Of a DNA stretch of 64,000 nucleotides, positions 20,156 through 31,571 are shown piece after piece; position 1 is the stretch's first letter; each line of letters begins with the position of its first letter. The notes below the pieces were generated by a model. The model was given only the letters and a program-made list of their open reading frames with translations, was not told where the DNA came from and ran no database searches. Made by a program: the position numbers and the translations under genes. Source of the DNA: Saitoella complicata NRRL Y-17804 (taxonomy: Eukaryota; Ascomycota; Saitoellomycetes; Saitoellales; Saitoellaceae); NCBI RefSeq assembly GCF_001661265.1, contig NW_017566993.1, positions 496,001-560,000 on the forward strand, in the 5' to 3' direction.

Positions 20156-22872
20156 CTAGTTCTCCAACTTCTCCAACCTCAATCGCACGGCATCACGATG
20201 AGCATGCAACCCCTCAATATCCGCCAACCTCATCACAGCCCTGCCTATCCCCATCAACCCATCCCTCGTCAACTCCTGACTCGTAATATGCTTCAAGTAC
20301 GATCCAGTGTTAACACCCGAATACGTGTTCGCGAATCCATACGTAGGAAGCGAGTGATTTGTTCCCGACGCATAATCACCACACGACTCGGGGGAGTACT
20401 GTCCAACAAAGATCGATCCAGCAGACTCGACCTTGTCGACGAGGGAGGAGGCGTTATCGACGTGCAAGATAAGGTGCTCAGGCGCGTACGCATTCGAGAA
20501 CGCCATCGCCGCATCCATATCCTTAACCGAGTAGATATATGAGTGCGCGATCGACTTCCGGATAATGTCAACGCGTGGCAACCCACTCGCCTGCTTATGA
20601 ACCTCATCCTCGATCGCTTTCCTCTTACTCTCACTCATCTCAACCGCAATCAAAATAACCTGCGAATCAGCTCCATGCTCGGCCTGACTCAACAAATCAC
20701 TCGCTACATAAACGGGCTCGGAGTTCTCATCCGCAATGACCAACACCTCCGAGGGTCCAGCAGGCATATCGATCGAAACGAGCGCAGACAAGTCATTCTG
20801 AACCAACATCTTAGCCGCAGTAACGAACTGATTCCCAGGACCAAAGATCTTGTCGACCTTCGGAACAGATTCAGTTCCATAAGCCAACGCCGCAACAGCC
20901 TGTGCACCACCCGCCAACACGATTGCCTCACACCCGACCTTGTGAGCGACATACACAATCTCCGGGCTGAGGCTCCCATCCGCACGGGGCGGGGATGCCA
21001 TTACGATGGTCTTGCATCCGGCGACCATCGCTGGTACACCCAACATCGTCGCAGTCGACGGCAGAACAGCAGTTCCACCCGGGATGTACAAACCAACTCT
21101 GTTGATGGGGCGAGCAAAACGAGAACATACGATTCCGGGCATGGTCTCCACCACTAAAGGCTTGGTGGGCATCTGTGCCGCATGGAACTTCTTCACGTTC
21201 TCGAAGGCCAAATCAATCGCCTCCTTCGTCTCCTGCGATAACTTCATCAACTCTTCACTAAACGGCGCACGCAAGACCGGGGAGGAGAGTTTTGCCTTAT
21301 CGAATTTCTCGGTGTATTCGAGGAGGGCTGCATCACCCTTCTCCTTGATGGCTGAGACAATGGGAGTGACGAGACCCATGATCTGATCCGTCTTCTGGAC
21401 CGGACGCTGCAACAACGCCTTTCTCTCCTTCTCATCAAGCTTCTCAGCAACATAATGCTTCATCTCGATCCTCCCCTCCTCAACCTTCTCAACAGGTTTA
21501 ACCGCGGGAACCGCCTCCTTCGGCTGCGGCGCAATCCCCTCCTTCTTCGCCTCCTCAACACCCGAGGCGGTCTCTTTGTCTTTAGTAGCCTCAACCCACT
21601 TCGCCTTCGCATCTCCCTTCCTCCGACTAACCTTCTTACTCTTCGCATCCAAATTTCTCTCGACATCGCTCAACGACACACCCATCGCAACGACACGCGT
21701 CAACGCGAAGTAAATCAAATCAGCCGCTTCCCACGCTACCTCATCCTTATCCTCAGCATCACAGAGTTCTTCTGCCTCTTCCATAATTTTTTGTCGGAGG
21801 AGGTGGGCGTCGGAAAAGAGGCGGGCGGTGTAGGAGCCGGTGGGGGCGGAGGAGCGGCGTGCGATGAGGGTGTTCTCGAGGTGGCCGAGACCGGAGAGGG
21901 GGCCGAAGCAGGTTTCGGTTTCTTCGTGGCAGAAGCCTTTGCCTTTTTGGCGGACGGTGAATCTCAAACAATCTCCATCACAGTCCAAGTCGACACGGAT
22001 GAGTTCTTGGGTCGAGCCGGAGGTGGCGCCCTTATACCACAATCCCCTGTTACGAGACTGATACACACCAGTTCCGGTACGGAGGGATTCCTTCACTGAC
22101 TCCTCAGACGAGTAAACGAGTCCGAGCGCAACACCAGCCTCGTTGACAACAAGTGTAGTAAACAACCCATCCGGCCTATCCGTCTTCGCCGCACTCAAAA
22201 TCGCACTAGCGATCGGCAACAACCCCGGCTCCTTCTTCGGGTCGTTGGTCATCGCCTCCGCCTTGACAATCGGGGTGATGCTCAACATATGGGCTGCCAC
22301 GAGTTCCTTGGGACTCGGTCCCTCCTCCTCGAACGCGACGAAGAAATCTCTGTTACCACCAGTAGGAAGAATAGAATTCACGAGTTTCTTCGCCAACGTA
22401 GCACACAGCTCAGGCGACAACTGACTTGCATGAGCAGGCCTCATATAAATCCCACTCGTCTTCTCAATGTAGTGGTCCATATCCCCAGACGCCGCCTCCT
22501 CCTGATCACACTCCAACACCAAACGAGACGGAGTGACGCCCAGATCGGTGAGGGAGTCTACTTCGAGTTTCGTGACGAAGAGACGCGAGGCGCCGGTGTC
22601 GAGAAGGGTGATGGCTTGATCTGGAGAAAGCTCGGAGGAGGCGTCGATGAGGATATTGTAGGTGCGGGAGTTGGATTTAGTGTAGGCGAGGATGGAGTCG
22701 TAGTTTGCGGGTGTCGCTGTGATCAGGACATGGCCGAGGTGGGAGAGTGATTCACCTGTACATCACGGGTCGGCCTGGAAGGTCAATTGATCTGGAGAGA
22801 GTAGAACATACGAGGCAATCCCTTCGTCTCCTTCGCCTCGATGTCGACGAGCGGCAATACAGGAATCAGCAT
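20156..22872 (-). CDS. HIS4: Trifunctional histidine biosynthesis enzyme (HisI-HisE-HisD)
   Basis: Two exons, 22872-22812 and 22755-20156 (56-nt intron, GTATGT donor), encode 886 residues. The enzyme catalyses steps 2, 3 and 9-10 of histidine synthesis. An N-terminal ~200-residue domain resembles a decayed HisA-like barrel, as in other fungal His4 proteins. The PR-AMP cyclohydrolase has SRNRGLWYKGATSG, the metal site DLDCDGD and CHEETETCF. The PR-ATP pyrophosphohydrolase has EEAEELCDAEDKDEVAWEAADL. Histidinol dehydrogenase occupies the C-terminal half, with INRVGLYIPGG, IFGPGNQFVTAAK and SQAEHGADSQ. All three active sites look intact. The first exon, 20 codons, was found by splicing; without it the frame lacks an ATG. 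Head to head with TAF9. Confidence 0.97.
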
Positions 22873-22936
22873 CGTCGTTGTTTGTCTATGGAACAGCAGC
22901 TGATCCGCCTTGAGCTTCTCTGTTATGGACGCTCGA

Positions 22937-22942
22937 TGACTC
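22937..22942 (+). promoter_or_regulatory. Gcn4/Cpc1-like TGACTC element, HIS4-TAF9 promoter
   Basis: TGACTC (context ATGACTCG) 65 bp upstream of the HIS4 start, inside the 193-bp region shared with TAF9. Yeast HIS4 is a classical Gcn4 target with several TGACTC boxes. The role here is inferred. Confidence 0.45.
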
Positions 22943-23065
22943 GCTCTTCCGTTCAGATCTGGACGCCTCGAAATTGGTCATCAGCCACACGAACCCGCAT
23001 CACGCATACACCTCGAGCTCTACACCAAACATCGCGTATTGACAGAGAAAGAAGAGAAGGACGAG

Positions 23066-23727
23066 ATGTCTGTGGAACCGGAAACTGGAGATACAAATGC
23101 CCAGCCAAGGGATGCGAAGTTATTGCATTTGATGATGATGAATTTGGGTGTGCCGGAGTACGGGGAGAAAGTCCCGTTGCAGTTGATGGATTTTGCGCAT
23201 CGTACGTCTCCCATCTTCCCCTAGACGCGTCGTCTTGCTCTCAATCTTTTGGGATGAATGCGTACGATGGGAATATTGATTGAGCAGCTCACTAACGTTC
23301 GCGTCGCACAGGCTACACCCACCAAATCCTTTCCTCCTCCCTCGAATACTCCGATTACGCCCGTCCCAACCCCCTCTCAACCCTCACCCAACCCCTCACC
23401 CTCGACGACCTACGTCTAGCAATCTCCTCCCGAACAAACTACTCATTTAGGGGTCCGCCCCCGAAAGAGTTTTTGTTGGAGGTGGCGGGGGAGAGGAATC
23501 GGAGGCCGTTGCCGGTTGTGAGGGAGGGGTGGGGGGTTAGGGCTCCGAGTGAGAGGTGGTGTTTGGGAGGACGGGAGGGGATGTTTGTGGAGGAGGATGA
23601 AGAACAACACGGGGGAAATGGGGGAGGAGGGCAAGGGCAAGAAGGGGCAGTGGAGGGATTGCAGTTGGATGCGGGGGCTCCGGTGCCTATTGTTACGAAT
23701 GAGGATCAGGAGATGACGGGGATGTGA
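23066..23727 (+). CDS. TAF9: TFIID subunit 9 (histone-fold TAF)
   Basis: Exons 23066-23201 and 23312-23727, joined across a 110-nt intron (GTACGT donor, CACTAACG branch motif), encode 183 residues. TAF9 pairs with TAF6 through a histone fold in TFIID and SAGA. The histone fold covers about 12-80 (KLLHLMMMNLGVPEYGEKVP, QLMDFAHRYTHQIL, LTLDDLRLAI). After it comes the conserved TAF9 segment PPPKEFLLEVAGERNRRPLP leading to PSERWCL, then an acidic, Gly-rich tail. The intron splits an Arg codon in FAHRYTH, confirming the junction. The start ATG 23066 follows an in-frame stretch without upstream ATG. Confidence 0.95.
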
Positions 23728-24307
23728 AAGACGATGACGCTGGGAATGTTCGAAAGCGAAAGAATTGAAGGAAGAGACAGATGGACGTGCATTATGAGAC
23801 GTGTCTGACTGGAGTTTTGTTTTGATAGATGATACCCGGTTCATGAGGACCACCGCCAAACGCGAAGCTATCGTTACGGCGAGACGATACAGATGGGAGA
23901 GCTACTCAAATAATGCTGAACTTACTGCGCATGCTGTTTTCGAATACTCCCAGTTTGCATGCACGTGTTTGAGATCACGTGCCCTCGTGTCGTACAGATG
24001 TCCAAACACCGGTTAACCGCGATTCCTGTACCCGACCTCTCATACTACCCCCTATCACACCCCAAAGTAACACTCTCCTTACCCCAGATCCTCATCACCG
24101 TTTTCGAGATTCCTGGCGGATTGACATCAGGTTCATCTTAAGCGAGCACTTGAACAAATTAGCCGACCTAGTGCGGAATAGGCGGCACCGGAACTGGAGT
24201 CAGCGCTCCACGGCACAGGGCGGTATAGATCGTGTAAATTGCAAAATTGGGGTACATGTAGGTCGCTCCTCCTCCAAGGACAATCAGACTGTAAGGGATA
24301 GACCAGC
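23728..24307. other. Intergenic region between TAF9 and first DHA1 transporter
   Basis: 580 bp. Contains ATCACGTG-type E-box sequence near 23975. No gene seen. Confidence 0.5.
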
Positions 24308-25984
24308 ATGTCGGTGATCAAGGAAGACGTCGAGAAAGCTGAGCATGCGATTCAGCGTGCGGGATCGCCTACAGATATCGAGAAGGCAGACATTCAACGA
24401 GAGGACTACGACCACTCCTCCGAACCAATTGCCGCACACACCGCGCAACTCGACGACCCCCACCACGTCTTGAGTTTTGCACCCGATGATCCCGACAACC
24501 CCCGCAACTGGCCCACGTACAAACGTTACTACATCGCCTCTTTCGCCTCACTCCTCAACGTCCTCGTGTGTCTTTGTGCGAGTGGATATTCGAGTGGAGG
24601 AAGCGAGATGGGTGCGGAGTTGGGCATGGGAAGTGAAGTTGTCACGGTTGGGTTGAGTTTGTATGTGCTGGGGTTCGCGTTAGGGCCTATGGTTTTGGCG
24701 CCGTTGAGTGAGTGTAAGTTGATCCCTTTCTCCTATAGCAGCGGAACATAACTTTACGGGGGTGTATGCGGGTGAAAAAGCTGCATACACCCCGTGTGAA
24801 TGTGGTTGTGCATGAAGGATACGAGTGCTGATTGTTTGTGAGCAGACTACGGCCGCAACCCCGTCTACATCACGACATGGACCCTCTTCACGATCTTCCA
24901 AATCCCCCTCGCCCTAGCCCAGAACACCCCCACCGTCCTCATCTGCCGTTTCCTCCAAGGCACCTTCGGCTCGGCACCTCTCACCAACACAGGTGGTACC
25001 GTCTCTGACGTCTTTGCCCGTGATGAGTGTGGGTATGCGATGGCGATATATGGGTTGTCAAGTGCGGCAGGTCCACCATTTGCATTGGTGATTAGCGGGT
25101 GGATCGTGTTGCAGATGGGTTGGAGATGGTTGTTTTGGGTTTATTTGATTGTGTTTGGGGGGATTGGGATCATCATGGTCTTGACCCTGCCGGAGACAAG
25201 ACATGATATCATCCTTGCTCGTCGGGCGAAGAAGTTGGGCGCGTATCACCCCCACCAGGACCGGAAACTGAGGGAGTTGTTTGGGGTTACGTTGACCCGA
25301 CCGGTGAGGTTTTTGTTTACGGAGCCGATTACGTTCTTTTCGGCGATTTATAATGGGTTTTTGTTTGGGGTTGTATTTTTGTTTAATGAGGCTTTGCCGA
25401 TTGTGTTTGCGGATGGGCATGGGTTTAATGTGGGGGAGTGGGGGTTGACGTTCCTTGGGTTCGTATTGGGGTCGTTGATCGCAGCATTGTGTTATCCGAT
25501 TCAAGAACAGCACTATCTTCGGAAAGTCAAGGAAGCAGGGGGCAAGTCTGTACCGGAAGAGCGAATTTGGTCTTCGCTGCTCGGAACGTTCTTGCTGCCT
25601 ATCGGGTTATTCTGGTTCGCCTGGACCAGTTACCCCTCCGTCCCCTGGATCATCCCCATCTTCGCCGCAGGCTGTTTCGGCGCCGGCCTCTTCATCATCA
25701 TCCTCGGCATCCTGAACTACGTCGTCGATGCCTACCAAACCTACGCCGCCTCCGCCCTCGCCGGCGTCATCCTCGTCCGCAACGTTGTCGGCGCTGGATT
25801 CCCATTGTTCGCGGCCCAGATGTATGAAGGTATGGGACCGCGGTGGGCGACGAGTTTGTTGGGGTTTCTGAGTTTGGGGATGTGTTGTATTCCATTTTTG
25901 TTTTATTTTTGGGGGAGGGGGATTAGGAAGGCTAGTCCGTGGGCGAGGGAGCATTTTGATGGGGTGGGGGATGCAACGCATTAG
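24308..25984 (+). CDS. MFS drug:H+ antiporter-1 family transporter (polyamine/multidrug type)
   Basis: Exons 24308-24713 and 24846-25984 (132-nt intron, GTAAGT donor, splits a Tyr codon in LSEYYGRNP) encode 514 residues. The N-terminal ~75 residues are hydrophilic and end in DPDNPRNWPTYKRY, the signature before TM1 of fungal DHA1 exporters (Tpo/Flu1/Hol1-like). Twelve membrane segments follow, with LSEYYGRNPVYI in the TM2-3 loop, RFLQGTFGSAPLTNTGGTVSD, the antiporter motif C region (YGLSSAAGPPFALVISGWIV), and LPETRHDIIL after TM6. Likely proton-driven efflux of polyamines or drugs at the plasma membrane; substrate unknown. The neighbouring gene is another DHA1 transporter, but of a different subfamily. 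Confidence 0.9.
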
Positions 25985-26479
25985 ACGGCTGCCATGAAGG
26001 CAGCTACAGATGGAATAGATAGGGCGAAGGTGAAGCAGTGGAGTGTGCTGGTTCGGGGGCAGCGCTTGAGCTTGAGGAGGACGTCGACGTCGACATCTTG
26101 CTCCGCTTGAACTGAAGCTCGGCTGCAGCTGCCGCGAGGATGCAGACAATATCGATACCAGATCAGCAACCGATAGAAGAGTTTCTTAGCCTTACAAACA
26201 AAGTACATTTTGCTTCATATACTTAACATTCCCACGGATTCGCGCGGTCGCCAAGCCCGTAATCTTGCCGTAGCAGCTTGCAGTGTTGCACGTCATTGGC
26301 GCACGAAATCACTCGAGCACCAACACCAGCGACCTTGGTGATACAGCTGAACGAGAAAACCTATAGAACATTTGATCTCTCAACATTCAGAGTTGATCCG
26401 TGTGTAGCGGTCATTACAGTGAATAACATCCTACAGCGGGACGGATCACAACCGAGGAAACCACGAAGAACAAGCAACG
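25985..26479. other. Intergenic region between the two DHA1 transporters
   Basis: 495 bp. On the minus strand a Ser-rich stretch and an Ala-rich hydrophobic C-terminus-like stretch occur in two different frames (about 25984-26110), reminiscent of the end of a GPI-anchored protein. No start or continuous frame supports a gene. Confidence 0.4.
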
Positions 26480-28103
26480 ATGACAAGGGACCGCTACGGA
26501 TCAATACAAGATCGCGAGGACCGCGATAACACAGACCTCCGGTCTACAGCTAGCATAGACGACGAACAAACCCCCCTTCCAAAACGCCAACTCGCAATCC
26601 TCTGCTTCGCCTGTCTAGCCGAACAAACAGCTTTCAACAACATCGCACCTTACCTTCCCCAAATGGTCCGGTCCTTCCATATTTCATCCTCTGAAGGCGA
26701 TGTCTCCTTCTATGTTGGTGTTATCGCTTCCTCGTTCCTCCTCGCGCAGAGTGTGACGAATTTTGGGTGGGGGTGGTTGAGTGATAAGATTGGGCGAAAA
26801 CCTGTGATTGTCATAGGCACGGCGGGGACTGCGATTGGAATTCTTGGGTTCGGGTACGCGGATACGCTGAAGAAGGCGATATTGACACAGGTTTTTATTG
26901 GGTTGGTGAATGCGAATCAGGGTGTGATATCGACTGTGTTGGGTGAAATCACGGATGATTCGAATCAGTCGGCGGCGTTCAGTTATCTTCCGTTTGTGTG
27001 GGGACTGGGGAGTATCGTGGGTCCAGCGATGGGTGGAGTGTTGGCGGATCCGGCGGATGCGTTTCCCGGGTTATTCGGACAAGAGTTGTTCAAGCGATAT
27101 CCGTAGATGCAACCAAACCTCGTTCTTGAAATGATTGCTAATGTCGCTCTACAGATACCTTCTTCCTAACCTTGCCTCGGCACTGCTCTTACTCATTGAT
27201 CTCGTCCTTATCGTGTTCTTCCTCTCGGAATCACACAAAAAGAAGACCCCGGCATTCGTGAACCGTATCAAGGTCCTCTTCCTTCGCGTCTGGCAATGGC
27301 ACACGACACCCTCAACATCCCGTTCAGCATATCCAGGTACCTCCTCAGCCGACACAGACCCCCACCGTCCCCTCCTCCGACCCTCCGCCTCCAAAGCCGC
27401 TCGCTCATCCTTCTGGCAACGCAAAGACGAATGGAAACAACTCCTCACCCCAAACATCTTCTCCATCCTCCTCACCTTCGCAATCTTCTCCTTCGCCGTC
27501 GTCGCATACGGCCAACTCTTCCCAGTCTTCCTCTCCACCCCGTATCCGATCGGTCGCGACATGAATCCGAGGGATATTGGGATTATGTTGGCCGCGAGCG
27601 GGATTGCGAGTATTGTTGCGCAGATTACGCTTTATGAGAGGTTGCAGGATAGCTTTGGGACGAAGAGGTGTTATCAGTTGGGGTTTGCGGTGTTCGCTAT
27701 TGCGTTTTTTGGGACACCGTTTGTTGGTCTTGGGCCGGGGTTTCTCTCCTCTAAAGCTGGATTGTGGGCTGGTGCGCTCGTTGTGCTATCGCTTCGGACG
27801 ATTGCGACGGTGTTGGGGATGACGTGCATCATGCTCCTCATCACCAACGCTGCACCCTCAGACTCCACCCTCGGCTCACTCAACGGACTTTCGCAAGCTG
27901 TTGCCGCCGTCTTTCGAGCGTTGGGACCGTTTGGGTCAGGTGCGATATTCACGGCGAGTCAGAGGATGGTGGGACAGACGTGGCCGCTTGGTGGGTTTTT
28001 GGCGTGGAATGTCGTAGGATGTGTCCTGGTGCTCGGGTTGGCGGGGACGTGGTGGGTGAAGGGGGAAGAGAAGGATGATCGAGAAGAGGAGGAGAGGGTG
28101 TGA
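26480..28103 (+). CDS. MFS transporter, DHA1 / ZIF-like (YCR023C-type)
   Basis: Exons 26480-27102 and 27155-28103 (52-nt intron, donor GTAGAT, branch GCTAATG, splits a Pro codon in KRYPYLLPN) encode 523 residues. TM1 segment LAILCFACLAEQTAFNNIAPYLPQM is typical of the ZIF1/YCR023C group. Further motifs are WGWLSDKIGRKPVIVIGT (motif A), GLVNANQGVISTVLGEITDD, and motif C-like FVWGLGSIVGPAMGGVLADP. A long central loop (about 240-300) is basic and Ser-rich, and the acidic C-terminus ends EEKDDREEEERV. Vacuolar or plasma-membrane export is probable; substrate not known. Confidence 0.88.
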
Positions 28104-28391
28104 AGCATGAGGTACTTCGGATAGACGGTGCGATATACAGGCATCTTTTCATCATTAAATACAACTCGTACGGTTACGGGATACCGGTACGGCTCTCGGA
28201 GTCCACCCCTTAATCTCAAGCAGGCGCAGCCGATAACGCTCAACTCCAAACAATCCAGTCAACACCATACCAACCTCTCAGAAAACAGGACGTGAGGGGA
28301 CGACGGACGGCAAACAAACTCAAGATTTCATTGCCGAACACGCTTCCTCAGACCTACAGCTCCCCGTTCATACGCGACACGATAGGTCAAG

Positions 28392-29363
28392 ATGCCAAGA
28401 CGACGAACCACCTCCCTCTCCTCCGTACACTCCCAGACATCGACCGCGCTGTCAACCCTGAACCCCCGATCTGGGAACGATGCTCTATTACCAAACCGAA
28501 CAACAACAACAGCAGCACCACCAGATCAAGAACTCGACACTCTCTATGACTACCTCGTCAAATTCATCATGATCGGTCCCTCCGGCTGCGGAAAATCCTG
28601 CCTCCTCCACCGCTTTACACGCGGCGAATGGCTAGAACTAACCTCGCACACAATCGGTGTCTCACTGAGTTCTAAAATCGTGAGTGTCGGCGCGGGACCT
28701 CGACGGAAGAGGTTGAAGTTACAGTTGTGGGATACGGCGGGACAGGAGCGGTTTAGGGCCGTCACGAGGAGTTATTATCGCGCGGCGGCGTGTGCGATGT
28801 TGGTTTTTAGTTTGGGGAGTAGGGAGAGTTTCGAGGCCCTACCGACATGGCTCACAGACACCAAGGCCTTGGCGAGTTCGAATGTCTGTATCGTCCTCAT
28901 CGGAAACAAAGCCGACGTGGACGCCTCCACCGACCCCGCAGAAGGTCGGAGAGAGGTTTCGTCAGCTGAAGCACAAGCGTGGGCAACGAAACACTCGCTA
29001 CCGTATCTAGAGGTTTCGGCACGGTCAGACCTAAATGTCAACGAAGCTTTCATGCGTCCCGTCCGCGAGCTACTCACCCGCGTCGAACTGGGCGAAATTC
29101 GACCAGAGGATGCGGGGAGTGGGGTACAGTATGGGGATGCGGGGTGGGTTAGGGATAATGATGATGGGACGTGGCACGACACCATGGCTAATGGGGGAGG
29201 AGATAGAGGTGGAGTATGGGGAGGGATTGGGAGGAGGGGGGAGAGGGGGAGGAGGATGAGGGGGACGAGTGTGGCGAGTTGGTGGGGTGGGGGGCAAGAT
29301 TGGGAACAGCCGTTTCGGTTGCAGCAACAGAAGATGTCGGGGAGGTGGGGGTGTTGTGGGTGA
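28392..29363 (+). CDS. YPT4: Rab4/Ypt4-like small GTPase with long C-terminal tail
   Basis: Intronless, 323 residues. A ~50-residue Ser/Thr-rich N-terminal extension precedes YDYLVKF, the Rab4/Rab14-type start of the G domain. The P-loop is GPSGCGKS (62-69), followed by switch I HTIGV, WDTAGQERFRAVTRSYYRAAA (113 on), GNKAD and EVSAR, so nucleotide binding looks intact. By family it acts in early-endosome recycling. Usual Rabs have about 210 residues. The extra ~80 residues here form a Gly/Arg/Trp-rich hypervariable tail ending GCCG, a double-Cys prenylation site like Rab4. The closest named fungal relative I would propose is S. pombe Ypt4. An alternative start nearer the G domain is not available in frame. 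Confidence 0.88.
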   Translation: MPRRRTTSLSSVHSQTSTALSTLNPRSGNDALLPNRTTTTAAPPDQELDTLYDYLVKFIMIGPSGCGKSCLLHRFTRGEWLELTSHTIGVSLSSKIVSVGAGPRRKRLKLQLWDTAGQERFRAVTRSYYRAAACAMLVFSLGSRESFEALPTWLTDTKALASSNVCIVLIGNKADVDASTDPAEGRREVSSAEAQAWATKHSLPYLEVSARSDLNVNEAFMRPVRELLTRVELGEIRPEDAGSGVQYGDAGWVRDNDDGTWHDTMANGGGDRGGVWGGIGRRGERGRRMRGTSVASWWGGGQDWEQPFRLQQQKMSGRWGCCG

Positions 29364-29609
29364 TCGTTGTCTTCGCGGCAAGTAGTTGCGGCTAAGTGTT
29401 GACGGCACACATACTCGGTGCTCGAAGGAGTTCACTGCAGCTGAACACATCACGCAAGGTTCAAGTCGATGTTTTGGTAATCCGGTATACAGAGGGTTAG
29501 GCAACGGCGACAGGGATTTGGTTCATAAATTACGGTCTGTATTGATACCCATTATTGTCTGATACCGGTACCACAAAACAAACAACGCCTCTTCACGATC
29601 TCAACGTCC

Positions 29610-31571
29610 TTAATCCGTCGTGTACGCACTACACTTCTTATACATCTTCACCGAATCAATCGCCATACCCCTCGCAGTACTGTTCGGCCAAGTGTTATAC
29701 CACACGTCCTTCTTATTCCAGAAATCCCTCATAGCGACACTCGGTGCCGTGTTAACCCACGGTTTGTCACCAACATCATCTGGGAACCAACCATTCGTCC
29801 CACCAACCGCAACATTGATATTCAAATAAAAGTCTTGGTCGAACGGCGCGGAATGCGTTCCTTCTGTCCAGGGGTTCACGAGGAGTTCCTGAGTATCTGA
29901 ATCACGTTCGGGGAAATCACCACGGTTCCAGAAGGTTTTGGCATTGGCGGAGGTATCGATGAACATGACTTGTCGTATACGGTTGTCGAGCCACATGTAC
30001 ATGTACTTATCCGTCCACTCGAATCCGATTTTGTGGTAGTCGGCAGACAAGGTGGTCTGCTCCGTCATTCGGACGTTTCGGGTTTTCCAGTATCTGTCGT
30101 AGGAGGAGGAAGGTCCCCAGTGGAGGGTCGAGGTCATCCAGTTTCGCCCGTTTCCGGTGTATGTGATGTCGTTTCCGCGGGACTCGAGGATGTCGATTTC
30201 GCCTGAGGCTGGCCAATCTCCGTAGACGTTGTCCTTGGGTAACATCCAGATTCGCGGCCAGATCCAGTCTCCTACGGGCATCTTTGCGCGAATCTCGACA
30301 CGGCCGTACCGAATCGAGTGCGTGTTTTTCGTCGTGAGGAATGCGGAGCGGACGGGGTTTAGGATCGTGCCGAGGGTTGAGTTGGAGGTTATGACGCAGT
30401 CTGAGGAGTTGGTGGAGGTGCATTGTCCTAGGGAGGTGAGGTTGAGGGTGTACCCGTCTGTGATATCGGCGGGTTGGACGACGGTTTCGGTGAGTTGGGG
30501 GATGATGTACAGTGACCCGTTCGCCACGAATGATTCGGAGGAGTCGGCTGTTGCCCATTCGAATTGGTGGTTCCCAAATCCGCCGACTTGGACTTCGTGG
30601 GACCAGATCGTGCTGTTGATCGTATCACCCTGAAAGTTATCCTCGAATACGAGACAGAGGTTCTTGTTGGGTAAAATAGAGACTCCGCGCCATGTGATGA
30701 ACGCGGAACCAATGATACCAATGACGAGGCCGATGAGGGGGAATGCGGAGACCCAGCGTTCGCGCATCGTTCGCTTCTTGAGGAGCCAGGGCTTTTCGAC
30801 AGGGGCAGTAAGGCGGCGGGATTGAAAGATCGGACGGCGGTATGAGGAGGTTGAGGAGCGGCGGTCGGAGAAGGAGCCGAGAGAGGAGCGAGGTGGTGAG
30901 ATTTCTTCTTCGTTGATGTAGGCTAGACCCTTCTTCTCGCCTGCTGGGACGTCGAATGCGACAGAGCCTTGACGCTCTGCCATACCCGGACGAGCAGTTG
31001 CGTTCTTTCTGGGTGAATCAGGGAGCTCCTCGGTTTTCTCGTCGTTCACCTCCAAGGCACTGTTAGGACGGGAGTAGTTCTTCATGGCGGAAGGAAGACT
31101 AGCCAACGTCTGCGCAGTCAAACTCTGTTTCCTCTCCGGCGTCGTAGGACTGACTGGCAATGACACACCGCCGATTGTGCTGTGCCTCCGCTCCGGACTG
31201 GGAAAGCTCTGTTGCATCGGACTCAACATGCTCTGTCCACTTGCGGTACTCACGCTTCCGTTCCTGCTCTCCTCGATAACCGGACTCGGCAGCTCACGCT
31301 CGACGTCTTCCGCCCATTGCTTGGTGGATTTGTGTTTCCTTGCTGCTGATCCCTTGGAGGAGGAGATACTCCCTTCTTCGGATCCGATGACGCTGTATGC
31401 TTCACCATTGGCGTTCGTGAAGGAGATGGAGGGTTGCTCTTCTTCAGTGTCACCTGGACCACCACGGCGGGAACGGTGACCAGGGATGTTGAGAGCTGGA
31501 GGTCGTCGGACACCGGACTTGGATGGTGGTGAGGAGTTGTGAGATTGGCGGGACTTGTCAGATTGTGGCAT
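29610..31571 (-). CDS. Type II membrane GH16 glycosidase/transglycosidase-like protein
   Basis: Intronless, 653 residues. The cytosolic N-terminus (1-270) is disordered, Ser/Pro-rich and basic. A single membrane helix lies at about 274-295 (SAFPLIGLVIGIIGSAFITW), giving a type II topology. The luminal GH16 domain (about 304-650) is of the beta-1,3-glucan-recognising (GNBP-like) group. The catalytic motif EIDILE (458-463, within GEIDILESRG) keeps both glutamates and the Asp. Several Asn-X-Ser/Thr sites lie in the domain. The layout parallels the yeast Kre6/Skn1 wall beta-1,6-glucan proteins, although the domain is shorter. Probable role: wall glucan assembly or remodelling. Divergent from the GT2 gene across 1.77 kb. 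Confidence 0.9.
   Translation of the reverse strand: MPQSDKSRQSHNSSPPSKSGVRRPPALNIPGHRSRRGGPGDTEEEQPSISFTNANGEAYSVIGSEEGSISSSKGSAARKHKSTKQWAEDVERELPSPVIEESRNGSVSTASGQSMLSPMQQSFPSPERRHSTIGGVSLPVSPTTPERKQSLTAQTLASLPSAMKNYSRPNSALEVNDEKTEELPDSPRKNATARPGMAERQGSVAFDVPAGEKKGLAYINEEEISPPRSSLGSFSDRRSSTSSYRRPIFQSRRLTAPVEKPWLLKKRTMRERWVSAFPLIGLVIGIIGSAFITWRGVSILPNKNLCLVFEDNFQGDTINSTIWSHEVQVGGFGNHQFEWATADSSESFVANGSLYIIPQLTETVVQPADITDGYTLNLTSLGQCTSTNSSDCVITSNSTLGTILNPVRSAFLTTKNTHSIRYGRVEIRAKMPVGDWIWPRIWMLPKDNVYGDWPASGEIDILESRGNDITYTGNGRNWMTSTLHWGPSSSYDRYWKTRNVRMTEQTTLSADYHKIGFEWTDKYMYMWLDNRIRQVMFIDTSANAKTFWNRGDFPERDSDTQELLVNPWTEGTHSAPFDQDFYLNINVAVGGTNGWFPDDVGDKPWVNTAPSVAMRDFWNKKDVWYNTWPNSTARGMAIDSVKMYKKCSAYTTD

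Noticed and set aside
25981-26208. Possible C-terminus of a small GPI-anchored Ser-rich protein on the minus strand
   Set aside because: The Ser-rich stretch and the hydrophobic end are in different frames, and no start or splice sites connect them.
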